Positions 37,940 to 52,900 of a stretch of 64,000 nt of DNA are shown here, piece by piece. Positions within the stretch are counted from its first letter, which is position 1, and every line of letters begins with the position of its first letter. Under the pieces are notes generated by a model. The model worked only from the letters and a program-made list of their open reading frames with translations, was not told where the DNA came from and ran no database searches. The position numbers and the translations under genes were made by a program. Source of the stretch: Pelecanus crispus (Eukaryota > Chordata > Aves > Pelecaniformes > Pelecanidae); contig NC_134653.1 of assembly GCF_030463565.1 (NCBI RefSeq), positions 35,463,150 through 35,527,149 of the forward strand. The letters run 5' to 3'.

Positions 37940-40900
37940 CTGCAAAAAAGAGAGAAAAGTTGAGACTGAAATACCTTGTCAGATACAGAACTGTTTAAAT
38001 ACATGCACAGCCACAAAAAAATAGTAATACTGACACCTAATCTGAGTGTCTGGATTTTCTTTCTAAAGAATACTTACTGCTATGATTCCCTATTGTTAGT
38101 CTTTCTTTTCTAACATACATGTAACCATAGTTACAAGACAGAGCTATCTGTGTAACATCTCTGTATTTTGCTTCACAGAATAATTGTTATTACTCATACC
38201 CAACTTCTGTAAACATCATTAGTTGTAGAGACAGATGCAATAGTGAACGTTTACTTATCAAGGTCAAGTCTAAATACAGTAACATTGCCTACTGCCACCC
38301 TCCTTGGATAAATATTTGTAGCCTGCTCAAACCTTTACAATGAGGGAAAATTAAAAAAAAAAAAAAAAAAGTAAATGCATCAAAGTCTCACATCAGGTCA
38401 GGTATTTCTGACTATAAGCAACGATACAGAAAATCCTGTTATCTGCCCATAAACCAAAGCTGAGAAGAAACTGTAACATTAAACCAAAAAACTTCGATAT
38501 TAAAAGAGCGTTAGTTAGGAACACAATTCCTGATTAGCTGTCTGAAATGACATCCCACTCATAGCGCTTAGTATATAGTTTGAAGATACTACATGTAAAA
38601 AGTTGAGTTTCTATTGGACTCAGAAGGGTTAACTGCTATTTTCTACTTAGCCTGGCTAGGTGTTATCTTGACAAGAAATGGTATATTAATACAGCAAAAA
38701 TCTGAAGACTGAAAGCATTCTCAAATTTATGGCCTAAAATTCCGGTTGGAATCTTCACAGACTTCCTTTTACAAATACATTGTTATTTCCCACTGTTTCA
38801 TTTAGTCTAGCATTAATACACAGCTTCGAAGTAAGAGTAAGAAATTTTACAACGTTCCGCAAGGCATAATAGCCAACTTCATGGTTGTAGACATCTACTT
38901 TAATGAAAACTCTACTTAAAACCATAGAAAACCCCATCTGATCAGGTTCCAAGTGTAACCAGTATTCCATATCTTAGTGCAGATTGTTTGCTGATGTGAA
39001 CTTTCAGTATTAAAAAAAAATTAAAAGCACTGCAAGACAATAATTGGACTTGTTGGTCTCCTTTCCTGCTGTGTTTACGAGTCGCACGTAGTGACTGCAT
39101 TCTGTAAGTGTAGCGGCTTACCACTAGATGTCAGTTTTCAAAATTCACACGCACAGCGCTGTTATAGCATGCAGAGACAGAGAGAATCCACCAATGCGCC
39201 TCCCGCCTACGCCCCGTACTAACTGTGCAGGTATTAAGGATTAGTAGAACAAGACAAGTTACCAGCGTAAAACAAGAGCAAATTAGTTGATTAGTTACTT
39301 ACTGCCACACTGGCAAGAAGTCATGCATGCTGAGGTTATCCAAGCATCACCGAATACCAACAGACAAACCAATAATTAGAGCGATTATGGCAATCAACAC
39401 CAAGGACACAATGATAATTATCCACATTTTCTGTCAAAAAACAAGTTGTTATTATTTTAATATTAAGCACATTAAGACTTGCATTTATTTTCAGTTTTTC
39501 AAGTAGTCAGTTTTTAGACCCACGCTCATTTTTATTAAAGCCTGAAGTTATTCTCAAACTTAGATAAATTTATCTGTATACTCTTGCATGCATAAACATT
39601 TTAAACAGTGTTTACAGGTACCTAGTGTGATTAATACCTATATAGTTATCAAAGATGAGGAAACCACCATTTACAAATACATTTTGTGGGCTCTTCTGAC
39701 ACTTCTTAAATTTTTTTTTTTAAATGTAACAGGCGTGTTTGTGTTATCTCTATGTAGATATCTGTCTATTCTATATAAAGATGTATTATTCCCTCAAATC
39801 CAACTCGCCATAAAAAGCCTCACAAAATTGCACGGCATCTCAAAAGGGGAAATTACAACGTCAGAGGAACACTTCATTTACTCTGCAATCCTACAGTTAC
39901 AAAATATAAAACCAAATTACTTAGTAGTTTGATTTCAGAATACATTATTTGGCTTTCTGATGGGAAGAAAGATATTGAAACACAAAACAAGTTTCTATGC
40001 CAATGGAAAATGCCTGAACGTTACTTTGAACTCAATTCCTCCGCAAAATTGAATGTCGTAGTTTAACATCACACCCTTTCTAGAGGGAAGATCCCCCTAA
40101 CCTAGTACTTTTACAAAAGTACAAAACGAGTTATCTGTAAAAAGAATAATGATGGAATTCTAAAAAAGTAAGCCAGCTTCAGCAAAGCCAGTAATTTTAT
40201 TTTTCCTGCTAAGATGGTGACTTTATAGCTATAAATCCAGGCAAGTTTACCAGTGATTAAGATCCAAAAACCTTTAAGCTTATTTAGAGTCTGAATAATT
40301 TCAGGTGTCAGTAATTGATAAGAATAACCTGTGAATTTATGTAGTAGCATAATATATTAATTCTTCTTTTGGGGTTTTTACACTCTATAATGACAGCTTT
40401 TTAAGTGGAAAATTGAGAACGTAGCCTTAGCTGTGCATGAATTGCATATCCATCTTTGTAGTACAAGAAGTTTCTGTCCTCTACTGGTAATATCAATTTT
40501 TAATATTAACTATAACAAATTAATTCACATTGGCAATGTTCTGACTTCTTCCGGATTACGGGGGTATTTTTCTTTCTTTGTCTGTAAAATCCTTCGGTAA
40601 ATCTTCCTCTGTCATATACTCATTTATAACATTTTCTAATCTAATTTTAAGTATCAGAACTACAAAAAAGTAAAATGCATGTATTAATTCTATCTTGAAG
40701 GACTGAATACAACAACAAAAAAATCAACTAAAATTGAAGGTCACTTCATACTGTGCTAAGTTAATATACCGACTAGCACAATTATGGAAAGACAGCATAC
40801 CCTTCGCGCTTTACTTTGATATTTAACTGCCTTTTTTGTCTCTTCTTTTGCATGTTCCACATAATCTGATGCATTCATCACGTTCTTTTCTATGTTGTTG

Positions 40901-43900
40901 ATCATTTCACCCTTAAAAATGAAATTTTGAAGAAAAAAAAATTTATTATTGGAATCCATGGATCCTTGTTTAATGAACCTAAGAGAAGAAAGGCTATAGA
41001 ACATCAATGATTATTTTAAATAAGTGAATAACGTACATATTAGTGGCTGACATTTTTTCTACTTTGATGTGTAAAGGAAAAAGGGAATGAGAAGCAAGGG
41101 CTCAAAGTTCTAACCAAGCAAGGAACATTGATGGGCAGGGCAGGCATATTTCTTCCTGCAAAACAGGAACAAATACTGAACACCTGAAAACATACCTTCG
41201 AATGTGAGGTATGTTTTAACAGCCAAAACTAAAACTGCCATACTAAAGAGATCAGAAATCCCTGACGTGCCTGGAAGTGGGAAAGGATATTGACTGTTTT
41301 GGCACAAGGTTCAACAGTTATATAAGAAAACGCACACGTATAATAGCTACTTCAAAAGTTCCTCAGAAGTGCGGGTTTAGAATGTCAATACATAAAACAT
41401 TCAAATTAATTACGATGAATGAAATTTGGTAATGAAATGGAGGATTGGTGACAAATTACAGTAAGTCTGTTACCTGTGTTTCTGTCCATCAGAAGAAAAA
41501 ATCAGCAGCAGTAAACAGCAAAGCATTAAAGAATGATGCACAAGTGACTTTTGTTCATTTCTAATACAAAAGAAAACTGCTACCAATTTGCCTTCGCTAT
41601 ATGTTTAATATCAAAGCAACACCAGACTTCTATAACAAAACCCAATTAAAAAAAAAAATAGTCCTTTTCAGGAAAGTTTCTCCCCTGAACATTATTCTTT
41701 TCCCTTTCCCGCTTATGTCAATTTTCAGAACAGAAGTTAAAAATATTTTTGTTAGATAATTGGTATGTAAAGACTACAAATAGAATGATTTTACTTGTGT
41801 GTCAAGACAAAGCTTATGAATATAAGAGACGACTTGAATGACTTGTCAATCCCTTTACATTGGCGTTAGTTGTAACAGTAATCATACCTTCGTATTGTGT
41901 GCAAGTTGCATACATCCCTGCTAACGCACATTTTATTCTACCACAGCAGTCCTTTACCGTGTCTGTGACAATCCTAAATTCCCAATATATTAACCAACAT
42001 TCCAGGACAGAGTTGTTCTTGAACATGCACAAAATGTTCAAGCATTTACAATATAAGCATGTTGAAGAAAGTATTAAGTATACCAACTGAAAAGGAAGTC
42101 TATGCTTAGTTATTCATAGTATATACTATGAGTACATCCAGATTGTACATTTGCCCAAAACAAAACAAAATCCCTCTATTGATTAACTTCCATATATTCC
42201 TATCAGTCAAAAAACACTGTAAGTCTGTATTATCTGAATATAAACAATTGTTTCTGTGCATTTCAAAGAGGAAGACCGGGGAAAAAAAACCATCCCGCTT
42301 AAACATGTTTGAACCAGTTAATTTACCTGAGTCTCAACAAACATTGCCATGTCCATAAACATTTCGTGTAGTTCCCGTATGCTAGATTCCAGTTTCATAA
42401 TATCCTTATGACGTGACTCAATTTCATTCAGAGCTTGCCTAGTTATTTGAGAGTCCGATATAATCTTTGGGAGAATGAAAAAAGACATGGACATAAGTAT
42501 GTGCTGATACACTTCTAAATAGCAGCAGCAGTACAATAGAAGAGACACATAAGTGGACCAGAAATACATACATCAGAAGTGAAAATGGAAGGATTACCAC
42601 TCTCTAACATTTCTTCCAGTTCCTCATCAGTGGTGGTCTTTCCAGCTAGGATAAAAACAACAGAACTTCATATAACATCACTTATTCAGTATTGAACATA
42701 AAATTTTACCATGCTAGAATAATGACAATTCAAAGAAAATTCTTGTATTGAGCGTTTTTCAAGATAAAACAATGCAGTGTTTAGCCATTACCAAGTGCCA
42801 TTTTGCATGCGAAAAAAACCCAGAAAATAATCAATAGTCAGAAAACAAATGTAGATTCAAAGCTATGATGAAGAATTCCTGGTTGGTCGAAATTTTTTTG
42901 TTTGGTTGGGGTTTCTTTGGGGGGGGGGGGGGAGAGGGGTTGGCTATCAAATTAAAGAGCCTGATCAGAAACATTTACAATGTACATATGAACCTCGCTA
43001 AGTGGGGTGTTCTTCAGAAGGAAGAACTTGAGGTACAGAGTATTTACATAACATTCAATACCTACCTATTCACTCATGTCACATTGGCACCTAATTTACT
43101 TGCCCCCCACCACTGTGTGGGCAATAAAATCTTTACGTAAATTTGATTTTACCAACACAGGATTATATTCCACATAGAGAAGATGATTACCCATAGCGCA
43201 CCTTCACTTCTACTTTTCATCGCACATCTAACAACTGATGTAGTTTATTATAGTGTATTTAAGCCAACTGAATCCTATGGATCACAGCGGTATGACAAAC
43301 GCAAGTGTTATGAGTTACACAACACATTCAAGTGATTTGTATCGTAGTTTTAAAGATTACATATCAAATCCCTGTTCTTCCTATGTAAAGTAAGTTGAGT
43401 ATCTGTAATAACTTCTATAATTCCGTTCTATCAGATGAAAGTTACAGTTTGAATATTACTTTCTGGTGTTAATACCCAACAATGCTGCAAAACCGGCTTT
43501 AAAATGCTTAGTGCTGAGGAAAAGCTGAAGGCTCTAATTGGGTCCTAACAACACTAACTTAGAGGCAGCATGTCCTGAGGTATTAGGGTTCCTCCCCTCA
43601 AACGTACAGGTAAAGAAGAATGTAACTTCCTCAACAAGCTTTACTGACATGCTGAATTGAACCATTAGCATGAGAGGCTAATGACAAATTTGAGAAGCAC
43701 ATGAAAAGCAAAGTCTTCTTCTAATTTGCCAACTTTTCTGTTTGCATTTCTTATTTCAGCAATATATGTATTTGCTTTTACAGGAGATAATTCAAAAAGG
43801 TTAATTTTAGGTACGAGATGTTAGGGATTTTTTTTTAGACACCTTCTGAGGTAGATGCTGTAGGTCAGAGTAGAGTCAGGTACCTTTCTGAAATCTCCTT

Positions 43901-46900
43901 GTAATAACCACTGATGAAGTCAGTCAAATGTGAGTCAGTCAACAAATGATTAGAGTACATATAATGCAGGACTGATTTTATGTCAGCTGAATTTAACAAA
44001 TGTTCTTATTGACAAAAATAGCGTAGCATAAAAAGAGATGTTGTCCTGTTTAGCATGTTAATTTTAGAGTGGCTTTTAATAACACCTGCTATGTTCAGAA
44101 TGAAGCTTTTCTTAATGTTCCATTTAAAGTTGCAACATTGGAAAGAAGACAAAGGAAAAAGATATTTTCTTTAATAATTTTTAACATAAAAGAAATTATT
44201 TACTGAGTTTTCTCTATTTTCTTTACAGCTGTTCTAAAGAGTAGCATCAAAGAGTTTATGCCATATGATAAAATAGTTTCTTTTCCCTCACATGCTTCAA
44301 GAACATGTCCAAGATGTATGATGCTTTGTACCATCTTTAAGTAATAAGAAACAAGGGAGGTACTAACAACACAATTCGTCTTTTTTAAAAAAGTATATTT
44401 GTGTCACTTACTTATTTCTAATTGTCTCTGTATCCGACCTTTGCTGCGTTCTCGAAAAAGAGTTTGGGTCTCGTTGTATTCCGTCATGACCTCCACAAAC
44501 TTGTGAGCTAATACAGAGTGCTGTTTTTTGAGGATTTAAACATGTGGAACAAAAACTTTTATTTTTTTGATACAGCAAATACTACCGCACAGCAACTAAA
44601 AGTGGTATTTACATTCCAACAAAACAGAACATGAAGTTCTGAAACAATTTCAGAAAAGTGAAACTCATTCTCCCATTTACTAGAATCCTTTTGTTTAGAG
44701 AAAACTTAAGTGATCATACCTGCGTTTTTCTTATCCTGAGGTCCACTGATGTCCGATTAGCATTTTCGCCCTGATCAAAACTTTGTTCAATAGCTGAGAA
44801 CAATACAAGAATATTATGAGTCAATGTTCAGTATAATTATTTGATAGTGTAGCTCAGTTACTTTGTAGATACTATTAATTATTACTTTTCTCATGTACAA
44901 GCTCCTCACAGACATGTTTAACATTTCAGGGAGAGGTCAGGGGTGGCAGAAATTTAAAATAATTTTGATAGTTGGTACAGAGCTTAAAACACAGTAACTA
45001 CTTCAGTACTCTTAACAGAGCCATGCTACTGCCTATTACTCTGGAAGAATTTCAAAAGGTATACCAAAATGGGCTGCTCGTACAGTTTAAACAATAAACA
45101 CCATTCCCTAGTGTTTATGGAAGGACAAAAGCATGTAGTAACTGTAAAACAGTAACATTAAAACACTCCATATATGCTAAACAATTAAGACATACTCATA
45201 GGGGTAAGCCACAGCAAAATTAGCTAGTCTGAATTTAAAATACAATAGGAGCAACTCCCTATGTAGACATTTATGCCATGGAGACCGTCTTTCTGCAGTT
45301 CAAGTTAATCAGCTTCCAAAACATCATGACCAAAAAAGAGCATTTCAGCTGCAGAATACATTTCTACACAGAGGAATTACTTTGCATTGTGATTTTCTAG
45401 GTTCTTTCTGAAAGCAAGCAAGCTCTTTGTCCTGTTCCACAAACTAGGCTGCGCTGAGACCTGGTATTTATCAGCAGTGAAGCTTGCCAAGGAGGAAAAA
45501 AGTAGAGGATGATACCATTACTGACATGGGCTGTATATTAGTTGGCAAGGAGACAGTTCTCTCTTTCTTTTTTTTCTTTTTAAAGAGCTGTACAATACAA
45601 TTTATACACGCATAATGCAGCTTTTAAAGTTCAGCTACAATGCATTAAGTTTGTAACACTGCTACCACCCTGAATCGTTACAAGCAACTGTAGTTTTATT
45701 TCTTCTCACAACTCACCCTTTAACCTGGCTCGGATTTTATTAGCAATCTTCTTTATTTCCTCATTTAATTCTTCAAGTTCTTCCTTTGTTCCTTTAAAAA
45801 AATTTTTTTTTTGTTTTAGAACTGCTAATGACTGATAATAGTAAGCCAGCAACCATCTACAACTCTACCTTGCCATCTCATAATTGTACTCAGCACAACC
45901 ATGCAGAGAAGTTGTTTATTATACTCCTAAGTACTTTAAATGCTATTTTTATAACAGCATACTATCAGATTCCTGCTTCTTATGGCAGGCCCTTACACTT
46001 GGGAAATGTTATTACCAAATCACCAACTAAAGCAGGTGATAAAATATCCCGCATTTTTTTGTAACGTAACACTTTCAGGGTAATATTCATTTGCTGGTCA
46101 AAACGAAAGTTCACTGAAGTCTATCAAGTTGAAAATACAGATTTATCTCACTTTTTTTTAGTTCTGTTGTTTATCATGGACTCACTGCTTTTGCCCTTAT
46201 TAACATAACCGTACCGTGCACTACCTATATTTTTTCAAGACTACTATATGGAGTATTCATGAAGAACTATCTAGATCTCTGTTACTGGGTTTACTGAAGA
46301 CACTAGACTCACAAGAGCACGCATTACTTATAAGCAATGTCATGTTCCTACACAGTTCAGATGTGTTAACGAGCACAATTTTTAGCACAAAACACGAACT
46401 TATAAATGTGCCGAGACCACAGATTTTAAACATTCAGATGAACCCTTATTAAACCTGAGATTCATTGACTGTATATAATTAAGACAAAAAGCAGTCTGCA
46501 ACAGCATTTGTAAGAATACAAACATATGCCCATCCATAAACAAAGAAAACAGGGGAAAAGAAAAACTAACACCCAAAGTTCATTTTTCATCAGTAAGAAG
46601 GTGTTAAGCTAGTGTTGCAACATTCCACAAAAATATCTCAGCATCTTTTCTTCCCTTTTCTTTAAACACTGCCCACACACCCAGAACAGAGAAGGTTCTA
46701 TGTTTCTGGGTAAGTTCCCTAACTTCCGAGTTCTCTGTTCAGAAAGCACATCTTCATTTTCAGCTTCGGAGTTACAGCCTCTAAAAATAGGGTTCCAGCA
46801 CAGAACTCTTACTACCCCTAAGCAGCTGGCCGTAGCGTTAGTGTTAGACAGGATCTTGCCCCTACTGAAGAATAAAGAGAAGATGATGGCTCTCCTGTGC

Positions 46901-49900
46901 GAGCTTCAGTTGACAACTTCAACATTTTCACAAATTAAGAGAAACACAAGTAGCCACTAAGTTTCTGAAGACACAATCAATTTCAACATATTAAACTGAG
47001 TGTTGGTCTAGCAAAGGTTTGGATGATGCAACAAGTATTCTGAAAATGTATTTATTCAAATGAGACTTTAAAAAGGTAAAAATAAGCAAATGAAAATATT
47101 AATTATTAAATATGGAAATATTTAAATAAATAGCGTTACGTTTTACATTCTGAACACCCAAAGTTCTATTCCTATAGATAGCTAAAACAAAAGAAAAATT
47201 ATTTCAGAATATCTAGCCACAGATGTCCGAAATGTAAAAAAAGTGATACTCACTTCCTTCAGGATTTGGTGCTGACAGGATAATGCTGTGCTGCTTCTTC
47301 ACTTCTTCCACATTTTGTGCTATTTTTGCTATATTATTTCTAAGTTCCTCAACCTAGAAGACAAGAAATATGGCAATGAAAACATGAGAATAATTCAGGG
47401 CAAAGATTTCTTTTAAAGATTTTCTTTTTTAAAATTGTTGATAATAAAAATCATGAAGTATTTCACTGCAACATTTGTAAGTATCTGACAGAAATCCCAG
47501 CAGAAATGTTGACATTTAAACAGCTTGCACTTTTTTTTTTTAAGAAATAGTTGCTATTAAGAATATAATTTTAGTCTGTATTGCCAAAAACTTAAGCGCT
47601 ACTATTCTTAATAAAAAAGATTTTAAAATTCTATAAGCAAATTCCTTGTGGACAGGGAGTTCAAAAAACTTCTACGCAGTAAAGACAGAAAATATCCTGA
47701 AATAAACAAGCAGAAGCATCACCAACATTTGACTTGGCATACCATTACAAAGCATGTTGTGCGGTGTGTGTGTAGATGAATTGTTAAACCTATTCACAGA
47801 AATTAAAAGGCACGGAAAGAAAACTGTAACTCTTTAATGCATGGTGAAAACTCTACCTGTTGGAAAAAGTCATCCATAAAATGGTCTTTTTCAACAATAA
47901 CTGTCTCCCCATCTTCGTTTCCTTTACACTGTAAAAGACAACAAAACAAATCTATGAAATGAAACTCTGGATACTGTTCTGAAACAACTACTTCTTCCCC
48001 ATTGCTACTGCGTACACATTTTTGTCAGCAGTCTGCGAAGTCATAAAAGTAAGTTTTCCTCTTCTGAGGGCTGTAATCTAAAAACAAATAAGCAGAGAGG
48101 TCAAAGAAAGTCACCTGACTACCACAAAGTTGTGAATGCTACAGCATGTAAACTGCTTCAGGACAGAACCAGTCTGTAAGTGATGCCACAGTTTTCATTA
48201 CCCATCATAAAAATTATTAAAATACAATTTGGCATACAAATGTTCTCTCACAGCATAAAGATACTCCCACAGCGAGTCCCACATGAACCGAACAGAATAT
48301 TCGGTTTACCGAGACAGTAAATCAAACCCTCTCACAGAAACACTAAGAGGGGTGCCGATGACTGGCTTGTGACGTAAGAAGCTACCACCTAACGAAAGCT
48401 AGAACAAAAAGCTATCAGCATCTGCCTACTAGTTTTGCCCTCGGGTGTTTTCGAGGCTGCCATTCCACGCCAATTTAGACATAATTACGCTGCACTAAAC
48501 TATACATGCATTACATAATTGATAAACCCTTAGAGCAGCAGCCAAGGAGGCAGAAGCTCGAGCTGACAGGCTCTCGCAGATCTCCAAGGCACATGGCCCA
48601 ATACGTTCGTTCCCTGAGTCACGCCTCCCTAGCCCTTGAGCTGGCCCGGAAGAATATATGGATCTTGACAGTAACCGAGATCCAAATTTGCACGAAGGAA
48701 GAGAGAATTAACATGCATCACATAAAGGCAAAGACTTCCAGCTTCCACGTTCCCTAGTTCCCTCTGCAGAGCACACTGAACTGCATTGAATCAAAATCAG
48801 AGCAAAATATTCTTCTACCATAAAGTCAATGGGTTACCTGTTAAGAAAAAGCCTACAAGACAGGTAACATTAAGGGATTTTCATGTTCAAATCTCCTTTT
48901 TTCCTGCAAGCCCCTCTGCCTTTGACCTTTTAACACCCACTTTCTGCCCCTAAACCCTGATCCTATTACCCCATAAGCCCTTTGTTTCTGGTTTTATTAA
49001 ATTAGGTGAGATAGGTATTATTTGCATGACAATTCTGCAATTTAATCCAACGTCAAACACTGCTATTACCTAATACAGGTTACACTCAATGACAGTCTAT
49101 ACATCAAAATCTACTAAGACCGCCCCAAATCTTCAAGGAAAGTTATTATACTTTGTGACAGTTCCTTTCCTGCAAACTCAGGGAGTGCATAAAGCCCCAT
49201 GACAATATGTTTGTCGGAAATCATCTGGGTTTATGCTCAGGGGAATCACAATGCCTCAACTGAAATAAAGGAATTTAGATGTTTTTGCTCTCCTGGACCA
49301 CCCTCCAATCACTCATAATGCTGCGTGTCATTAAAGACTTTTTGTAGTTACTCACTTTGGGAAGATGGAACTCTATGTTAAAGAATCTGCCCTTAGGGAC
49401 TGTAATCAATTAATAGTCTTGCTTAAAACAAATACGCCCAAATGAAGTCACCCAACTTTTACCCATGCCAGAGACTGCAGTGCTACAAAGCTACCAGTTG
49501 TAAGTTAATATTTAAGAATGAACTACACTTCAAAGACATTTCATTACCTATGTAAAAGAACACCTTCTGCCTACATTTACCGAGTAAAGAATAATCTTTC
49601 TAACTCTTTATAACCACATCCTGTATTTAGTTAATTGAACTAAAAATAATAAAACTAGTACTAGTATCATCCAAGAGATCAGCATGTCAGCTTTTAGCTC
49701 GGTCAGAAGATCTTAGTACAATGTTAAACACCTGAGTGAATCTTAAACAAATCAAAGACACAAAAATCTTACTGAGAAGTCCTGTTTGTGGATGCTAGGC
49801 TGGAAGGAAGCAATCACGATCACCCACCCTGCAGTCAGTTCCACATTCATTTCACTTTCACATTTGGTTGCAACACCACCCATGACAGATCCATTTGCTG

Positions 49901-52900
49901 CCTACAATTTGTTGAAGGATTTAAGGACAGCCTACCTGAACATCAGCACTTGAAAGGCAACTGATGACTTGTCAACCTCTATTCTCTATGTTCTTAAATC
50001 ACCGCTTACCTACAACACAGCTTATTTGCTAACTCTCTTCAACTTAAGTGATGCACCTTCTTTTGACAAGCACACAATTCAACCAAGAACTCACTTTTGT
50101 CATTAAGTTTAGCAGAAATGCATTGTTTCTCCTAGACATTCCCTCCTCAGTATAAGCAGTATCTCAAAAAACCTGATAAGAAGTTTCACGTCAATGCCAA
50201 GAGCAATCTAATGAAGTCTGTTTGCTGCTCATACCTTGACCTTGGGACTGAAAGTCTAGGCCATACAACTCCATTACAGACTTATGAAATATATCAAACT
50301 CCCTCCAAAGTTGGTTTACATGACAGGATCCAGATATTCAGACAGTATCATTTCTCAGCTCCAAGTAGGAGCCATCCTGATGGTTTATGAAACTTCTGAC
50401 ATTTCCCATACCTTATAGAATTGTGGAATTAAGGCTAGCTTGAGATGTCTTACCAAATTAATTACTGAGCTTTGAAGCTGAAAACAGCTTTTGACCTAAA
50501 AACATGACTATTACTGGCCCCTGAAATTCCAATCAAGGTTAGTTTTTTCTCAGTCCAGATCACCTGTATTCCTCTGGCAAGCTGCAAGGATAGTAACTGA
50601 CCACCACCATCCCAATGAATCAGACCCAAGGAGTGGGTTACAGAGCGTTAGAGTTTCTCCTTATAGCATCAGTGTTTCAAGCAATTCTTTTGTATCAAAG
50701 TAGCCAAGGAGGGCTTACGGAGGGCCAAGGAGATCTATCAGGCAGCTCTGGCAGGTCAATCATTAACATGCATTTAGTAGCATTATTGTACAACCAGAAA
50801 AACATCATATGGTAACAGTCTACAAGGAATGACGCTGTTATGACATGGAAAACATACAGCTCATCTTCAGAAAATTCCATGTTTGAACAAAGACTAATGT
50901 AAGAGGTTAACTCAGGGAAAAAAGGAACTCAGTAATGTTTTCCTCCTTCTGAAAAGAAGCCTTTTGCATTTTTTTTCCATACCACCCAATTCTACCAATT
51001 TTAACTTTCATGACTTTGTGGTTCTTCACTTGTTCCTAAACAGTTTTGGGGGCACTAAGTGAATGCCCAAGAAATAGTTTACAAAAAAAAAAAAAAAAAA
51101 ATAAAAATCAATGCAGTTCTGTTCAAGCTACTGATCCTTGTTTAACAAAAAAATAAAGCTACAAGCAAATACAAATGTAATTTTGAAAGGTTATGTCTAA
51201 GATATCCTCAGTAACACCCAAAGAGTAAAGAAATATAAAAAGCGTGTATTTAAAATGATTCACTGATCAAGCAAGAAAAACGGATTTCAACAGATAGCTC
51301 AGCATCCGTTTCAGCATACAACAAGAAGGTAATTTTTGAGCCATATGAACAACGCACCCCAAACTTCAGATCATCGCACTTAAGCAGAGAAGGTTTACAT
51401 CCTACCTCTTTCTTAAATGATCTAACAATAATAACAAAAAAGTTTGAATGAGTTTTATTAACAGACCTTTAAAAGGACATCTGTTTTTAGTATCTGACAC
51501 TGGCTGAATGCACCGAACGGAGGGTCTGAACACAGATCCTACAGCTCTTTTTAAGCCATTTTAAGATGGACTTGCATCCGTGAGCAGCAAACCACTGAAG
51601 GCTGGGAGAATGTTTTACACAATCATTGCTACATACTTGCCCTGATTTTTTTCTTCTTCCCTAAATATCTACCACCAACCACTGCTGAAAACAGCATATT
51701 GGATTAGAGAGAACCTTTTATTCTTCTTTTAAGCTTACACTCATTTGCACTCAAGATAACTAAAACCAGTCTGGGATTCGATCAATTGTCCAATTAATTG
51801 TATTAAAGGACAATTCAAACAGCTGAAAGAAGTTCATTTTGCCCTGCTTGGAATAATTTAGAAACGACATTAAAATAATCCCCTAGAAGTGGACAAATAC
51901 AATTATGGTTGCTATCTTCTGAAAATGCATGTACTTTACAAGACTTCTTCCAGCTAGAAAGTAAGAGGAAGCAACGTTATCTGAAGGCTATATAATCTGC
52001 ACGTCTTCAGCAATTTCTCCAGCAACTGTTTTAGCACTGTTAAACTGCCTTAATACAGTGTATTAACAAAAGTATCAAAAAGTTAAGATAATTTAATGTT
52101 AATGGACTACAAACATTGATAAGTAACATTTCTCCCTCTTCTTTATAAAGGGAAATCTAGGAAAACATTACAACTTTTAATGACAGAAGAGTTTGCCTGC
52201 TGTCAAATACAATCCAGGAACACACAAATGAAGACATGTAAACTTACATTCACATTTCTTTCTTACATTTCAAAATTTACCTTTCTGCTGAAGGGAATAC
52301 CGTATTTAGTTAAAATGGGTCAGCACAGACTGGCTAAAGTACAAGGATCTCTTAAACTACTTGCGTATCACATTGGGTCTTTGGGGGAAACGGGGCGGAT
52401 GGAGTTTACATGTAAGGTACAACCAAAGTAACAGACAATGACATTTTGTATTAAGGGAAAGAGGCAAGGCATAGTTATTCTTGAAGATTCTGCAGGCCCA
52501 GGCCTGTTTAAAAACCAGAATGCATACGCTCTACCCTTCACTTAATGATTTAGCCAAATAAAATACAATGGAACTACACTAATCAAACTGAAACAGTTTG
52601 GAAGATAGGGAAATAAATGTTAATACATTATTTCTTCAGATTCTTTTTTCCTTTTCAAAGCAATCTTATCTACATGTGATCAAGGATGACTGTTCAAAGC
52701 ATTTATACTAGTATGGGAAAATAACTTCACAAAAACATGAGCTTTTTTGATATTTCAGATAAAGATGTAAGATGGAAATTGCTACTTCCATGAGTTCCCT
52801 GTGGAAATCAAGTTTTACAAAGCTATATCCCTCAGGTATGTAACTTTTCAAAATGTCATGTCAACTACACACTTCTAAGTGATAAAATGTAGACTGGATC

